Positions 27,530 through 39,639 of a stretch of DNA of 64,000 bases are shown here, in pieces. The notes under the pieces were generated by a model. It saw only the letters and a list, made by a program, of their open reading frames with translations. It was not told the DNA's origin and searched no databases. The translations under genes were made by a program, and so were the position numbers. Within the stretch, counting starts at the first letter, position 1. Every line of letters starts with the position of its first letter. Origin of the DNA: Hanleya hanleyi (Eukaryota > Mollusca > Polyplacophora > Lepidopleurida > Hanleyidae); the NCBI GenBank assembly GCA_036873755.1, contig JAVTVY010019039.1, positions 1-64,000 on the forward strand, in the 5' to 3' direction.

Positions 27530-29902
27530 ATGGAAGATGTAAGTTGGGGCCAGACTGACACTTTAGAGGCGTTAAGCCGCCAGAGACACGAAGGAGTCTT
27601 GTGCGATGTGAAAATAATGGTGGAGGACGGAAGTGTACTTGCCCATAAAGCTGTACTGGCCGCCTGTAGCCCATACTTCTATACAATGTTCACTGGAGGA
27701 TTCAAAGAAGGTGCCTCGCAAGTAACAGAAGTCAACATGTCTGGGATATTCCCGAATCTTGGCATCGCTGAACACGTAATACAATCAATGTACACTGCCA
27801 GAATCAAAGTCGAAGAAGACAATGTATGTGTCCTACATAGCGTTTACTCCTTTCTCTTATTGGACAAACCGATAATGATTTGTGAGGATTTCATGTCCGA
27901 GGATTTGTCTCTGGATAACTGCATAGAGTATTGGCAAGCCGCAAACTACCACAACACTACAGGCAATCTTCACACAAAATCCGCAAGACTCTTGAAGAAT
28001 CGATTCCATGATCACTTGATCTATCAAGAAGGTCTGCTGAAGTTCCCAGCATCTACAATATCAAGTATCATCCAAGAGGAAATACTTACATTTTGCAGCC
28101 CTAAACAGATATTAACTTTTCTGGTTAACTGGTTCGTCACATCTGATGTAATGGAAATTAACATACTGAAGCAATTGCTGATAGAATCTCACCTACCGGA
28201 AAAGTCCAAATTTAAGGTGCTAATGACTGATATCCAGAGAACGGCGACCATGACAGAGTCTACCAGTCGAGTAATCGAGGATATCTGTAACGAGTTATAT
28301 AAAGAGGTTCATGACAAAGAAACGGATCTGTTTAAAGATGATCTGAAGACAAAAGAGGGATCATGCATTGAAGCAGAGCAGCGAAGGAAACAGAGTGTCG
28401 GATCTATGTTACATGAGACTGGCGGTGAGAGTTCGCATCACCCTGATAAGGAAATGGATGGAGTCAGTCCACAAGGCTCTCCGCAAGATTCATATCACAT
28501 TTTTGAACGCGAAGCGCGGACTGATTTCCGTATCAACCCAAACAAGTCCACAGGTGATGTTCTTGTTCGACACCTATCTGGAGACAATGTACAGGCAGAT
28601 AATCTTGAGGTGCTCATCGCAGTTGTTCCGGAGTACACAGATATTCAGGAAGATGAAAGCGCACAAACGATGCAGTTACGGTTATGTGCCTATGTTCTAC
28701 GATATCGTCTCTGGGTTGATATGGGTAACATTGGATACCCTACGAAAGGAGATGGCGAAACGATCAGTGTCTCCCGGTCTCGTCTGTATGCTGCAGGAGA
28801 AAACCTTTATCTCCTCTCTGGATCTGACGTTTTCGTTTCTCGTTTGCCATGGATAAAGTGGAACAACGTAGTTTTACCCACCAAAGGAGAAAGTGTACGA
28901 CAGATCTTCCAGTTTCGTCTGAAGAATACAATGTACTTACTTCTGATAGACGATGTAGAAGAATTTGATGAAGCTAACATGCAATCATCCTTTGGAAGAT
29001 CCACAGTATTAAGAGCTAATTTTTTCGGGAGTATCCGCACAAGACTCGATACAGTCAACTATAGCCGGTTGAGTCTTGGTATGATGACGGAAGATGGAAT
29101 ATGGAAAGAAATTCTTCAATACGAAGAAGATGCCGTGGCCAGAAGAAAAGGATGGAACTATGGTCCGTGCTGGGTGGAAGAACCATATTTCCTCGTCCAT
29201 AGGTGGAAATACGGACATTTCATTGGAGGCGTCGATGATTCTGATTTTATACTTCTGGATCTAGAAAAAAAGGACATACAGTTTGTCGCTTCAGATGGAG
29301 AGATGGGGAACGGTCGGTCGTTTCGACAAGGAATTGGAACACCGCCCCTATTGATGGAGCACGGCGACTGGATATATAGTTATAAGGGGCAGCAATCCAA
29401 CTATGACGCAGATTCCAATGTGGGGTTGAGGTTCCGACTGAATGACGACAAATCTCATGTTTTGTTGGAAAAGCCAAAAAAGAGCATCAAGTTCGCAAAC
29501 TCAATTTGCAACGAAGTGGGATATGGTGTTTATATCGGTAAACTACGCACAGAAGATCCGTCGCCTTTTATTTGGACAACATCCGGACCGTGTCTCTGGC
29601 GATTCAGCAACACCGAGCGGGAACAAAGCTTCCTGCATGAGTTAAACATACAACATCCGGATGTCGAGACAGAACACACACCGCCTCCCTGTAATGTGAT
29701 ACTGGCAGCTACGCCCCTTAAAATCAACAGTGACTTTCTATTGAACCGGCCTATAGCTCATTACCATCAAATAAGTGATCCCATCCAGGAGGCAAAACAC
29801 AGACGGTTATATCGGGAGGTGTTCGACCTGGACGAAGATCTTAGCTCCAATGATGGGTGGAGTGACGATAATTACTATTTCGGTACAGATGAATCATACT
29901 GA
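27530..29902 (+). CDS. BTB-BACK (kelch-like) protein, 790 aa, single exon here
   Basis: I chose the ATG at 27530; the frame extends a few codons upstream only through a splice acceptor ('tttcctttcag' ending 27520), so a 5' non-coding exon upstream is likely. The BTB domain is at about residues 20-125 ('LCDVKIMVEDGSVLAHKAVL', then 'SPYFYTMFTGGFKE'). A BACK-like domain is at about 140-245 ('CIEYWQAANYHNT', 'LTFLVNWFV'). An acidic linker is followed by a beta-rich C-terminal half without clear kelch consensus ('GENLYLLSGSDVFVSRLPWIKW'), perhaps a degenerate propeller. BTB-BACK proteins are usually substrate adaptors for Cullin-3 ubiquitin ligases; that role is inferred. The reading frame is intact. 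Confidence 0.82.
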   Translation: MEDVSWGQTDTLEALSRQRHEGVLCDVKIMVEDGSVLAHKAVLAACSPYFYTMFTGGFKEGASQVTEVNMSGIFPNLGIAEHVIQSMYTARIKVEEDNVCVLHSVYSFLLLDKPIMICEDFMSEDLSLDNCIEYWQAANYHNTTGNLHTKSARLLKNRFHDHLIYQEGLLKFPASTISSIIQEEILTFCSPKQILTFLVNWFVTSDVMEINILKQLLIESHLPEKSKFKVLMTDIQRTATMTESTSRVIEDICNELYKEVHDKETDLFKDDLKTKEGSCIEAEQRRKQSVGSMLHETGGESSHHPDKEMDGVSPQGSPQDSYHIFEREARTDFRINPNKSTGDVLVRHLSGDNVQADNLEVLIAVVPEYTDIQEDESAQTMQLRLCAYVLRYRLWVDMGNIGYPTKGDGETISVSRSRLYAAGENLYLLSGSDVFVSRLPWIKWNNVVLPTKGESVRQIFQFRLKNTMYLLLIDDVEEFDEANMQSSFGRSTVLRANFFGSIRTRLDTVNYSRLSLGMMTEDGIWKEILQYEEDAVARRKGWNYGPCWVEEPYFLVHRWKYGHFIGGVDDSDFILLDLEKKDIQFVASDGEMGNGRSFRQGIGTPPLLMEHGDWIYSYKGQQSNYDADSNVGLRFRLNDDKSHVLLEKPKKSIKFANSICNEVGYGVYIGKLRTEDPSPFIWTTSGPCLWRFSNTEREQSFLHELNIQHPDVETEHTPPPCNVILAATPLKINSDFLLNRPIAHYHQISDPIQEAKHRRLYREVFDLDEDLSSNDGWSDDNYYFGTDESY

Positions 29903-29924
29903 TAAGTTGCTAGTCACGAACTGG

Positions 29925-30500
29925 TCAAGAATTTTCGAAATGACCAGTCGTCCACAAGCACCTTTGGATGAAGTTTGCGCCGATTTCGATGGACCACTAC
30001 AATCGGGCGACTATCCTCTGGTGGTGTACCTACGACGACTATTCTGAAACCATGGCAGTGGAGAGTGTATCTTCGGTATTTGAAAAACCGACGATATCGG
30101 AATTCTTACAAACGCATAGAAGTCAACATAAACTGAAAACAGATAATTCAACGATGAAATAGTACATCGGTTTGCGGGATACCTTGCTTTCTTAATCTAA
30201 AATTCAAGCCATGTTGTCCCCGCGCTAATGGCAGAGCCGAATTCGTCATGAAGACTTTAGAGAAGACCAGGAGAGCCGCTGAGGCTGACGGAAAGCTATG
30301 GGAACAAGAACCTTATACATTCACTGACAAATCATCAAGTGAGCAGTTCCATTCCATTCCGCCATAAATTACTTAACCCGATAGTGATTCTTCAAAATGA
30401 CAACGAGACATCAAATTCAAACTGAAGATCAGCGAAACACACCGATGTTGGCGCCAAGGCAAACCCGAAGGCGGTCTGCGTTGGCGATAGCATGTTATTT
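29925..30500 (+). pseudogene. Decayed Ty3/Gypsy integrase fragment
   Basis: Shifted frames read 'RPQAPLDEVCADFDGPLQSG', then 'DDYSETMAVESVSS' and 'KLKTDNS', then 'WPRANGRAEFVMKTLEKT', in the order of the Gypsy integrase core (first Asp, second Asp, Glu in the 'NGxAE' motif). At least two frameshifts break it, and polymerase and protease parts are absent. It starts within ~40 bp of the BTB stop codon. Confidence 0.72.
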
Positions 30501-31189
30501 CGCCTGGAACACACAGATAAATTGTGAATACTGCACAATCCTATTTTCTAACTTGGTGACCATGTAAATGATCAGTGATCGCGACAAACAGAGGTGAACA
30601 CTCTATGACTCTGGATTCATTCTTCTTCAAAGTATTCCACAACCACTCAACTGAATACTGAATGTTGTGACTCAGCTGACGTATGTTCCATAGAATAACC
30701 ACTGCTCGTAATTCGTCTATTGTCCGAAGGTATACCCATGTTCTTCCTGGTAATTGAATTTTATAAACAATTATTGAATGTTAAGTATATACGGTATTTC
30801 TATCTCCTATATTCATTTCTGGAATACGGTAAATTTTATTTCACCCTTATATTATACGTTTAATTGTATATACCCTGACCGGATCTAGGTTTGAAAGTGT
30901 TATACAGTATGCACCGATCGTTTTCTCCACGTCAGACTATCCGGTTTTAGAACATTATACTTGTTTATCTGGATATTCTGAGCTGCTGGGATATTATGAT
31001 GTATTAAGTCGCTTTGCAACGCAGCGTGCGTTTGAGCGGTGACTGAAAGCACTAATGTATTACTCTAAATACTCTGCTGATATCGCTTGTGCATAATTAA
31101 AATGTTCGTTTCCAACCTCCAGTGAACTTTTATTAATGCTCAACTCGTCATAATTATATAAGCTTCTATCTATTTACATTGTACGGTAT
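30501..31189. other. Intergenic, nothing recognised
   Basis: A short stretch of the Gypsy relic may continue to about 30530. No other feature is seen. Confidence 0.4.
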
Positions 31190-31375
31190 TTTAGAAGGCA
31201 TCGTCTCTATAGACTCTTGCAGATCGCCTGGTTGGAGCAGAGTCATTGATGAGTAGATGTGAGTATCCTCGTCCTTGCTCGGTGTGACTGTCGAATAAGT
31301 ATCTTCACTGATCATAAAGTAATTCACCTCCGTTTCTGTGTCATTTTTTGTCGCTACATCTTTGACAAGACATTA
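31190..31375 (+). repeat. Repeat fragment shared with 40060-40235
   Basis: 'cctcgtccttgctcggtgtgactgtcgaataagtatcttcactgatcat' is nearly identical to the sequence behind the 27-bp minisatellite near 40100. Both continue into 'gtaattcacct.cgtttctgtgtcat' and 'acattatttgga'. Confidence 0.75.
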
Positions 31376-31504
31376 TTTGGAGTGAGTGACCAGTGGGATT
31401 TAACGTCGTTCTCAACCTTGTTTTAGTCATATCACGACGGTGCCTACATGTGCCAGAACACGAAAGTGCTCACAGTTCCTATTACCCTGGACACTGATCA
31501 GCCC

Positions 31505-31562
31505 AGCAGGTACAGCACCCGGTCACCCATCCAAGTATTGACCGAGCTTAACGTTGCTTAAG
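31505..31562 (-). pseudogene. 5S rRNA-like fragment
   Basis: On the minus strand, 'taagcaacgttaagctcgg' and 'atacttggatgggtgaccgg' followed by 'gtgctgta' follow the 3' half of 5S rRNA (AAGCA...GGTC...GTACTTGGATGGG...GGTGCTGTA). A gap falls where the 'CGCCTGGGAATAC' part would be. The 5' half is not seen. It is probably a 5S-derived SINE piece or pseudogene. Confidence 0.55.
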
Positions 31563-33285
31563 GGGGGATAATACCAGAAAAATATTTCCAGAATTTAGTC
31601 CCTTCATAAATTCGTAATAATCCATAAATAATTGAAGTATCCCATTGAAATTTTCACAGATGATAGACTTGGCTGTAAGTGTTGCAAAAAAAAGTAGCAA
31701 GAATGATATAGGTTCAACAGCAGGGTGTAAAATAATGATGTGAACTTATCGAATTGGACTGTTACTGGTTCAAGCAGAAAGATAATCCAAGAGTTGCTTA
31801 AAATTGAAATAAAACACAGATTGAAAGGTTCCAAGAACTCCTCAACAGATGGTTACTGGAGTGAGGAAAGAGAATACCTACAAAAGTGAAAAACAAAACA
31901 GGACATAAGAGTAAGTGAAACATTGGAGGTCACCATTTTGTTGCTGGGGCTTCTTCAAACAACGCCATGAATATTAATGAATCCAAATTAACCCCTTTCA
32001 GTGAAACAGAATGATGAATTTAAAGGACTCCCCTCTCAAACCACACGTGGAAAATATCACATAGGTCAAAGGGTTAAAATTGCACATGCCTCTCCACAAT
32101 ACTGCTTGCCTACCCTACATGGAGTATCTATTACCATAACAATACAACAACGTGCTTCAGAGACTGCAGTTTTAAACATAAGTTCAAGACGCATGATTCA
32201 TTTTTTAGTGCTTGACACAAACATAACATAAGACAGAAATGTTTCATACACCTTAGAAATACATCATACTCACCTTGTACGACATAATATCTTCATAATC
32301 GTCAAGAAAGAGACCAATTCCCCCAATTTATGTCCGTTGTTGTTGTTCTGTACTCTGCTTTGCAGAAAGCGACACCTGTTGGCGAGGTTGACTGCAAATT
32401 GCTAACTCCGCAAAGATCGGCACGTCCGGGAAATAGTCCCTAAATGAAATTATCATTATTACAGTTTCTAAACACCACACATGAACGAACATATCTTTTA
32501 TCAGTTCAATGTAATAAGGAACACAATATTCATTTCGAACAATATAGAAATATATTCTTGAAAAGGTTGGCGCATGAAACTCCACACAGAGAACTGTCCC
32601 CATCACTGCCCCATCACAGCTCAGGAGGCGGGAACTTATTTTGAACATGTGGAATTTTGCGTGATCAACAGGTAAATATGTCAGTTCATTCCTTGTCATT
32701 CGTTTGCCTTTTCTGTAGATTAAGCAAGTCTTGCCCCAAAAACAACAACATTGCGTTCCATATGAAGTACCCATAATTCCCGGTGAAAATCGTGTTGGAC
32801 AGGGTGACATGGAAGCATAGATTTTGAAAAATCCTCCACTTTCAACAGTCTGTAGATTGTGGTTTCAACTGTATCGTGTGTATTTCACACATTCCACTTG
32901 TTTTATCACCTCTCTATTGTTATAATGAGTATCGTAAAATGTATGTAGTGCATATTCGAAGCATATTTCGATTGTCATTTCCACTGGTAATTTTTGAAGG
33001 CCTGTAGGTTTCACATCGTTTGGGTATTTCCTCGGATTGCTGCATATTTAACCTGCTCATAGACGTGTCTGGTAGACGTGAAAGTTTGAAGAGAATATTC
33101 CAATTATTTTTTTCGTTTATTCCACATTTTTTAGGCACTCCGTAACAAAAGTTAACTTAGGTGATCTGACGAGAACCGGTGTGTTCAATGCTACAAGCCG
33201 TACCCGACATTATTTGGATATTATCTTGAGAGATACGTAGTGTCCTTGAACACGTACAGATTACTTGAGAAATCTACTATAAGCT
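31563..33285. other. Intergenic; one unassigned minus-strand ORF
   Basis: A 160-codon minus-strand frame (32328-32810) contains 'YGTQCCCFWGKTCLIYRKGK' but no domain I can name. A short repeat fragment ('acattatttggatattatctt') at about 33211-33275 is shared with 40224-40300. Confidence 0.35.
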
Positions 33286-34582
33286 AGTAAAGTGGTTCAG
33301 TGATTATCTCAGACATAGACAACAAGCTGTGATTATCAATGGCAAATCTTCAACCTTCCAATTTGTAGTCCTAGGACCGCTTCTATTTCTTATATATATT
33401 AATGATATCGTAATTGATTTAAAATGTAACATTCGATTACTTGCTGACGACACTTCACTGTATATAATTGTTGAAAATCCACAAATCGGGGCAGAGCTTC
33501 TAAACTATGATTTGGGTAAAATATCTCAGTGGGCAAGAAAATGGCTCGTACAAGTTAGCCCGCCAAAAACTGAAGGAATACTCCTCTCCCGGAAAATAAA
33601 TAGAGATGTCCATCCACCTTCGTTAATGAATGACACTCGATAAATGAAGTAAATTTTCACAAACATTTTGGTATAATTTTTCAATTCTCTGGCCGCTGGG
33701 ATCAACACATAGATTATATGTTTAAGAAAATAAGCCCAATGATAAATTGTTTAAGGAGCCTAAAATATAGACTTTCTCGAAAATCGTTAGAAATTCTTTA
33801 TAAATCATTTATACTACCTATATTTGATTATGCCGATATTGTCTGGGATAACTGTGCGGCCTATCATGCTGAGATTCTTGAAAATCTTCAAATCGATGCC
33901 ATCAGAACTATTTGTGGGTGCCCTCGGGGAATAAGTCATCAATTACTTTATGAAGAATCCGGGTTTATCCCATTAGAAAATGACATAAACTTCAGTTATT
34001 TTATAAAATGATATATGGAAAGTCCCACAATATTTGACATCGTTACTCCCAGATCACGAGGCACAGATGACTCATTATCCTTTACGAAATACCTCAAACT
34101 TTCGCGTTCCCTTTTGTAAGATATCTCAGTTCCAAAATTCCTTTCTACCATCTACGATTGAAATATGGAATGGCTTGAATTATGAAACTCGAGTAGCCCC
34201 ATCATTTCGTTCGTTTAAGAAATACCTGTCGTCAGATGACCTGAAAATTCCTCGTCACTATTATTACGGTGAACGTCGGGCCCAAGTTATAATGTCACAA
34301 CTGAGATTAAATTGTAGCAATCTCAAAGCACATAAGTTTTTGCGCCATATTTCAGATACCGCGATATGTGCTTGTGGTTATCATTATGAAGATACCTCGC
34401 ACTATTTCTGTTTTTGTCCTGTTTATAATAACCTTAGGCAAGAATACTTGGCTGATATCCTAGAACCACCTAATATTCACAAACTCCTGTTTGGTGACCC
34501 GTCTTTGTCTGAAAATCAAAATATTGCCATTCTCGCCAGGGTACACCGCTATATCCTCTGTTCAGAACGATTTAGTTAATGT
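33286..34582 (+). pseudogene. Decayed LINE reverse transcriptase, C-terminal half
   Basis: The pieces in order are 'KWFSDYLRHRQQAV', 'VVLGPLLFLIYINDI', 'LLADDTSLYIIVENP', 'LSRKSLEILYKSFILPIFDY' and 'TRVAPSFRSFKKYLSS'. The C-terminal 'ICACGYHYEDTSHYFCFCP' is the usual cysteine/histidine tail of Jockey/CR1-group LINEs. At least three frame breaks occur (near 33645, 33715 and 34012). It differs clearly from the full LINE at 51600-57715, so it belongs to another family. Endonuclease and 5' parts are missing. Confidence 0.83.
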
Positions 34583-35140
34583 TAGCTGCAACAATGTTCT
34601 ATTAATTTCTAAATTTATTAGCGATTGTTTTCTAAAAACAAAAATAAAAAAATAAAAACCAACACCACCGTTGATCATAATATAAGACGTGAGCAAACTC
34701 CGTGATTTATTAGTCATATTTAGTTCTATATGAAACTGTATGGTATACCTTACAGGCTAGAATTGTTATATATGTTATCTTTAGCGACCTTGAACGGTGT
34801 ATTTGTATGCAGGTGTCTCCTATAGTTTGTAATATGCTCGTGGTGTATCACTCCTGTCAAATCTATCGACTGCATATGTTATTGATTTTGCTTTTTTCCT
34901 TATCTTGCAAGGTTCACTTCATGTAACTTATTTATAAGCTCCACCTGTAATTTACTTTATTATACCTCTTGAATATTCATGAGGGTTTTCTGGTATTTCA
35001 TTGGTCAAACTTTATCCAGCCACGAGTCAATATTTTTCAATCACTGACCCAGCTGTTTATGTGCCAGGCGGAGCGCCTGAGGTCCGGAGTCAATATTGTG
35101 ATCACGTGATAACTGTTTACAAGTACCGTATGCCTGCAAC
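34583..35140. other. Intergenic, promoter-like upstream of exon relic
   Basis: No gene seen. Just upstream of 35141 lie 'gaggtccggagtcaatattgtgatcacgtgata' and a short 'aggcggagcgcct' palindrome. Confidence 0.35.
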
Positions 35141-35393
35141 ATGGCTGACGGTGGTCGCTTCGTAGATTTGTGCGATAAAAATCTACAAGAACTGTTACAA
35201 AATAGGGACAGTAAGAACGCAGAAAAATGTTATACAGGCTTCTATATCAACATTACGGGTCTACTGTCAAGCAAAAGATGTTGATTTCGATAGTCTTTCG
35301 GCAATAACGAAAGAACAACTTGGCGAATTCTTCTTCAAATTCTTTGCTGAGTTGAGAAAGAAGGATGGAGATAAATACTCCCGTTTGTCGATG
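35141..35393 (+). pseudogene. Frameshifted first-exon relic, DUF3504/Crypton-type N-terminus
   Basis: The ATG at 35141 reads 'MADGGRFVDLCDKNLQELL'. A one-base shift near 35220 is needed to continue into 'LRVYCQAKDVDFDSLSAITK' and 'LGEFFFKFFAELRKKDG', which ends at 'ATG|gtaagc', a good splice donor at 35394. This pattern (short helical N-terminus, then 'Y...RKKDG.KY...S') resembles the N-terminal region of ZMYM/QRICH-like or Crypton-derived tyrosine recombinase proteins. The next exon is not found in this window. Assignment to that family is from memory of the pattern. Confidence 0.5.
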
Positions 35394-35877
35394 GTAAGCA
35401 TACGTTTCGGTCTCCTAAATATTTAAGAGGTATCCTTATTTGTTATATGTAATTTCTATCTGCACTGCCCGAGTAATCCATTTCATTCTCATCTCAAAAC
35501 TGGAGTAACTTTACGCCGCCGATGTCACCCAATCAAATTAGTTCACCATGACCCAAATAGGATTTATGAATGAAATGACTACATTGTATCAAAACACCCG
35601 GGGTTTGTGACGAAGAGTTCAACTCGTAAATCTCGGAAAAACGCGTCTGAAAGTTTAAATTCTCAATATTATTCTAGTCAGATTGGAAGCAGCTTTGTAG
35701 ATTTATCCATGAACTAATCATAAAATTGTATCTGTGTGTCTCGTTTCCGATGACACACAGCTGCATGACAGAAAGCATTCGCCAAACAGCGTTTTTGGAA
35801 AGGAGAAGTAGTACCGTGCGCTAGTCTGGCGTCATGGCGATAATTCCCTGCAGTTAATAAATTCGGTATAATAAAAC
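35394..35877. other. Intergenic, nothing recognised
   Basis: Short ORFs only; lies between the exon relic and the palindrome. Confidence 0.4.
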
Positions 35878-36041
35878 ACTTATAAACTTGTGACGGAGTC
35901 AATATCATGAAACCTGGACCCTTGGCCAGACTTGGCCAAGCAGACCTAACCTCGGCCTGCGGCCTCGGTCAGGTCTGCTTGGCCAAGTCTGACCTCGGGT
36001 CCAGGTTTCATGATATTGACTCCGTCACAAGTTAATAAGTG
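35878..36041. repeat. Long near-perfect palindrome, ~80-bp arms
   Basis: The left arm starts 'cacttataaacttgtgacggagtc', and the right arm ends 'gactccgtcacaagttaataagtg'. Between them 'aatatcatgaaacctggaccc' and 'agacttggccaagcagacct' pair with their complements, and the centre is around 35960. It would form a long hairpin and may be a small MITE. 'ggagtcaatatt' is also found upstream of the exon relic (near 35096). Confidence 0.9.
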
Positions 36042-37370
36042 TATATTGTTAAATTTAGGGTAAGGCGTTTATATATGCTTGGCCTGTTCGCCGATCCCCT
36101 TTTCTCTATTGGAAATAAAATATAGTCTAAACCATTACTTGAGAAATCGGTACAGAGAAGGGTACGTATTATCAGTCTATGACGAGTCGCCTCGATTTGA
36201 TGCGAAGACTGAAAAAATCCCAGACCAGGAAGTTTCAGTCACCCAGCCGTAACGACAAACAACGCCCATGCCCGTATAGTGTCACACAGATCTATTTAAA
36301 GCTAAGTTAAATATTAGATATTGGTATTATATATATGCACGGAGAAGAGTTATTGCCAGGTATAGTACAAGTATGTTTTCTATCATATTATTTGAATATA
36401 AAGGAATACTTCAATTAATATTTTTGAGATTTCGTGCAGTGATAATTTGTGTTTAAATGTGCGTGTTCACCAATCTGTTCCAACTGATGATCTTATAAAA
36501 TCTATGTACGTCATATTTTAGCCATAAAAATGTTTGCTCTACTATTTGAGAATTTCTAAAGCATTTTTGAATTAGGACATTCGTAATTGCCAATCGGGAA
36601 ATAGATACGTCCTAACCGGGACCTAATGACGAATATCAGCGGTTATCTGAATTATTTCAGTTGCGTTGTAACATGGAGCAAAAATGAAATATTCAGTGAA
36701 AAATGAGTGTGGTGGGGTATTTAGGTTTGACTAATGGATCAGCCTGTGTATGTTTCTTAAACAGGACTGCTTGAATGTTTGACGTCTGAAGGTTGATTCG
36801 ATCCCTTCTTCCTCCAAATTATTTCAATCAAATGAAAAAGAAACAATATGGGTCATAGTACTGGAAGATAGTGTCAGTATACAAGATAAATCGTTCCAAG
36901 TTCGTGTTTCAAATGATTGGAAATGGAAATGGGTATCTATGTGAGCTTAAATAGATAGCACTTTTCCGTTATTGCTCAATATGCAACGAAATATTTCCAC
37001 TGGTTCTACATGTATATGTCTCGCCTGCAGAAGAATGTCACACATGCGAATATCACGGGAAAGAGTGTATGACGATAGTTCGGCCGTTTGCGTTATTACT
37101 AAGAAGCTATGTTGTTTGCTCTATTCTTTGCATTCTAACATTTTCAGAATACTGCTCTACGTGTACAAATTTTGCCGTAGGTCTTCTAATTCAGTCAGAG
37201 CTTAAGAGATATTCTTGAAAAACATCTCCAGAGAACTATATTCCCATTATTTCGTGGCAACTAATGACCCAACTTTTTCTGTCAAATGTATCGGCGAAAT
37301 GAGCAGACGAAGAGCGGCTGGAAATCGAACCAGAGCCTCAGACAGAAAATCACTCCCCAGAAACAGTTAC

Positions 37371-38011
37371 TAAAATCTGTCCATTTTAATTAGTCGTCTA
37401 CTTTGGAGTTTGTCAATAATCAGCAGTTGATTCTGCATTAGTTTTCTTTTTTGCATCGTGTAGAACAAACAAAACTCTACAAAATGACTACCATTACTCC
37501 GTGATATCGATAACATGTCACTCTTGAAATAACTTTGTAATTCTCTCCATATAAAACTCCAGTAAATATGTTTTATGTATCGGGACTCAATTACATAGGG
37601 AGACGTCATAATGTATTCGTGTTGTCTAGCACAAAGGTCAATAATGCCGTTTACGGTCATAGAGGTGTGTGCGGTTTATCATTCGGCAATTTCACTGGGC
37701 ATGGGATATAAGCGTCACACCCACGGACCGCCTGTTATTACTTTATTCGGCATCAATGACCTTTGTGCCAATGCGCATGAATACATTATGACGTCTCCCT
37801 ATGTAATTGAGGTCCGGTAAACGAAACAACTGTATTGGAGTTTTATATGCAGATAAATGAAAAGTTGTTTCATGCGTGATATATTATCGATATCACGGAG
37901 AAATGGTGGTGATTTTGTAGAGTTCAGTTTTTTCTACAGAGTTATGCAGAGTTAACTATTGATTTTTGACAAGCTCCAAAGTAGACGACTAATTAAAATG
38001 GACAAATTTTA
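37371..38011. mobile_element. Foldback element with long inverted arms, copy in B
   Basis: 'ctgtccattttaattagtcgtctactttgga' at the left end is mirrored by 'tccaaagtagacgactaattaaaatgga' at the right. The arms are about 250-290 bp and extend inward through 'acataggga(g)acgtcataatgta' and 'acctttgtgc'. Only a short spacer lies between them. No coding sequence. Confidence 0.82.
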
Positions 38012-38206
38012 ATTTAACTAATGATACTTGATTTAGCGATGTAGATCTTGTCGCAGGTCCATTTTCTAACACAGTTTGAGCAAACAATTTCGGACCATGC
38101 ATATATAATGGGCCACAGTCCACCAAATAATTTACATTTACGATAATGGTAACGAACTGTACTTGGCTACTTCCCTAATTGAATTCATATTTCGACAGCT
38201 TGTAGA

Positions 38207-38816
38207 TTAACCCTATCTGGCCTGAGCGATTTGGGGTGTACCGCAACATGGGGGGGAGGCGGAAAGCGCCCCCCCCCGCGCCCCCCCCTCCTAAATATTT
38301 TCTGCATCGCACAGTCTAAGGGACTGAAACTTACCACACTATATCATTGGGCCAAGCTCTACAAGAAAATGCAAAAAAATCCAAGATAGGCGACATGATG
38401 ACGTCACTGTCACGTCATATCTAAAAAGAGCATTTTTGGACCATTTTTTTGTCAGAATTTTTGAACTTTTTATTTCTGTTTTTTTTCTTCGCAAAAACTG
38501 CACGATAAATGAGTAAAAAAAAATCTGATATGAAATAAAATAGATTTTATCTACTTTTCCATACAGAAAAAAGCTAAATTTTTGAAGAAATATCACCAAA
38601 ACATCACTTTTCTGATACCCATATGGCCGCTATTTTGAATTTACCCATGATCCTCTGCCCGGGGGGTCATGCAAATAGGTTAAAAATGACCCCAACATGA
38701 TAATCTAAAAAGTTAAGAAATTTCAGCTCTCTATATTTTGTCGTTCCGGAGATAGGAGCAAAAAACCAAGAGGGGGGCGGACCCGAAAGTGCCGCCCCCA
38801 GGCCAGGTAGGACTAA
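38207..38816 (-). mobile_element. TTAACCCTA-family MITE, opposite orientation, copy in B
   Basis: It starts TTAACCCTATCTGGCCTG and ends 'ggccaggtaggactaatt', a ~16-bp inverted repeat at TTAA-like sites. The core is the reverse complement of the element at 15401-15915. C- and G-runs lie just inside both ends. Confidence 0.75.
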
Positions 38817-39639
38817 TTCAAGTTGATATACGTTTTGACAGGGACCGCATGTCGAAATTTCAAGCTATGCTCGGCTGTAGAAATGACGCCATGACTTAGC
38901 CCTTTCTCGGTCTATGGAGATTAGTGCTCAGGCAGCGAAAATAGTCCTTCGGTGAGGCGTGTTTTCTATCATCTAATTGAAATAAATTTTGCTGAATAGA
39001 ACTAATAAAATACTTCCCGGCTGTACCACCAACATGTGATTTTTTTTCAACGAAGTCGGCTAAAATCGAAATATCAAGTTGATATTTGGCCGAGAGTATA
39101 ATCACAGGTTTTTAAAGGATCGGGAGTTCTTTTCTGGTTGGTAGTCTGAAGCCGACGGGTGCTCCAGGTACAACAACAGTGTTATAATCACAACGCAAGG
39201 AGCGAATTTGCCTATCTCAATGCCAAAATTCTTTCTGATACGGACATGGAGTTCGAATTGCCCTAATTTCCGTATCCTGTTTAACCTTGTTCTTATATGA
39301 CTTTTGTAATAATCCTAAAATGTTATTACTGAATTTGATTTAACAGGAGCAGAGAATGAAGCAGGAAGTTAAAGTCATGCAGGCTTAACGACCCAGGGCA
39401 CTTTCAGAGTATGTTATTTTCGTGGCTATTTTGTCGACGATTTCACAAAGTAACGTCTTTTAAAGCCGAGTCGAGCTCTCGAAAATCGAGTATACCGCCG
39501 TGGTTATTGGCAAGTAACGGTATAGCGAATTTGCTGTGCTACTGCGTCGATAAATAGAGGATCTCCACCGATTGAGTATATAATATCCAATTTATTAAAA
39601 GAGAGTAGTCATTTTCATTTGTTCCGTGCCAAAATGCCA

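Noticed and set aside
32328..32810. 160-codon minus-strand ORF with clustered cysteines
   Set aside because: No recognisable family and no consistent zinc spacing; left as unassigned within the intergenic entry.
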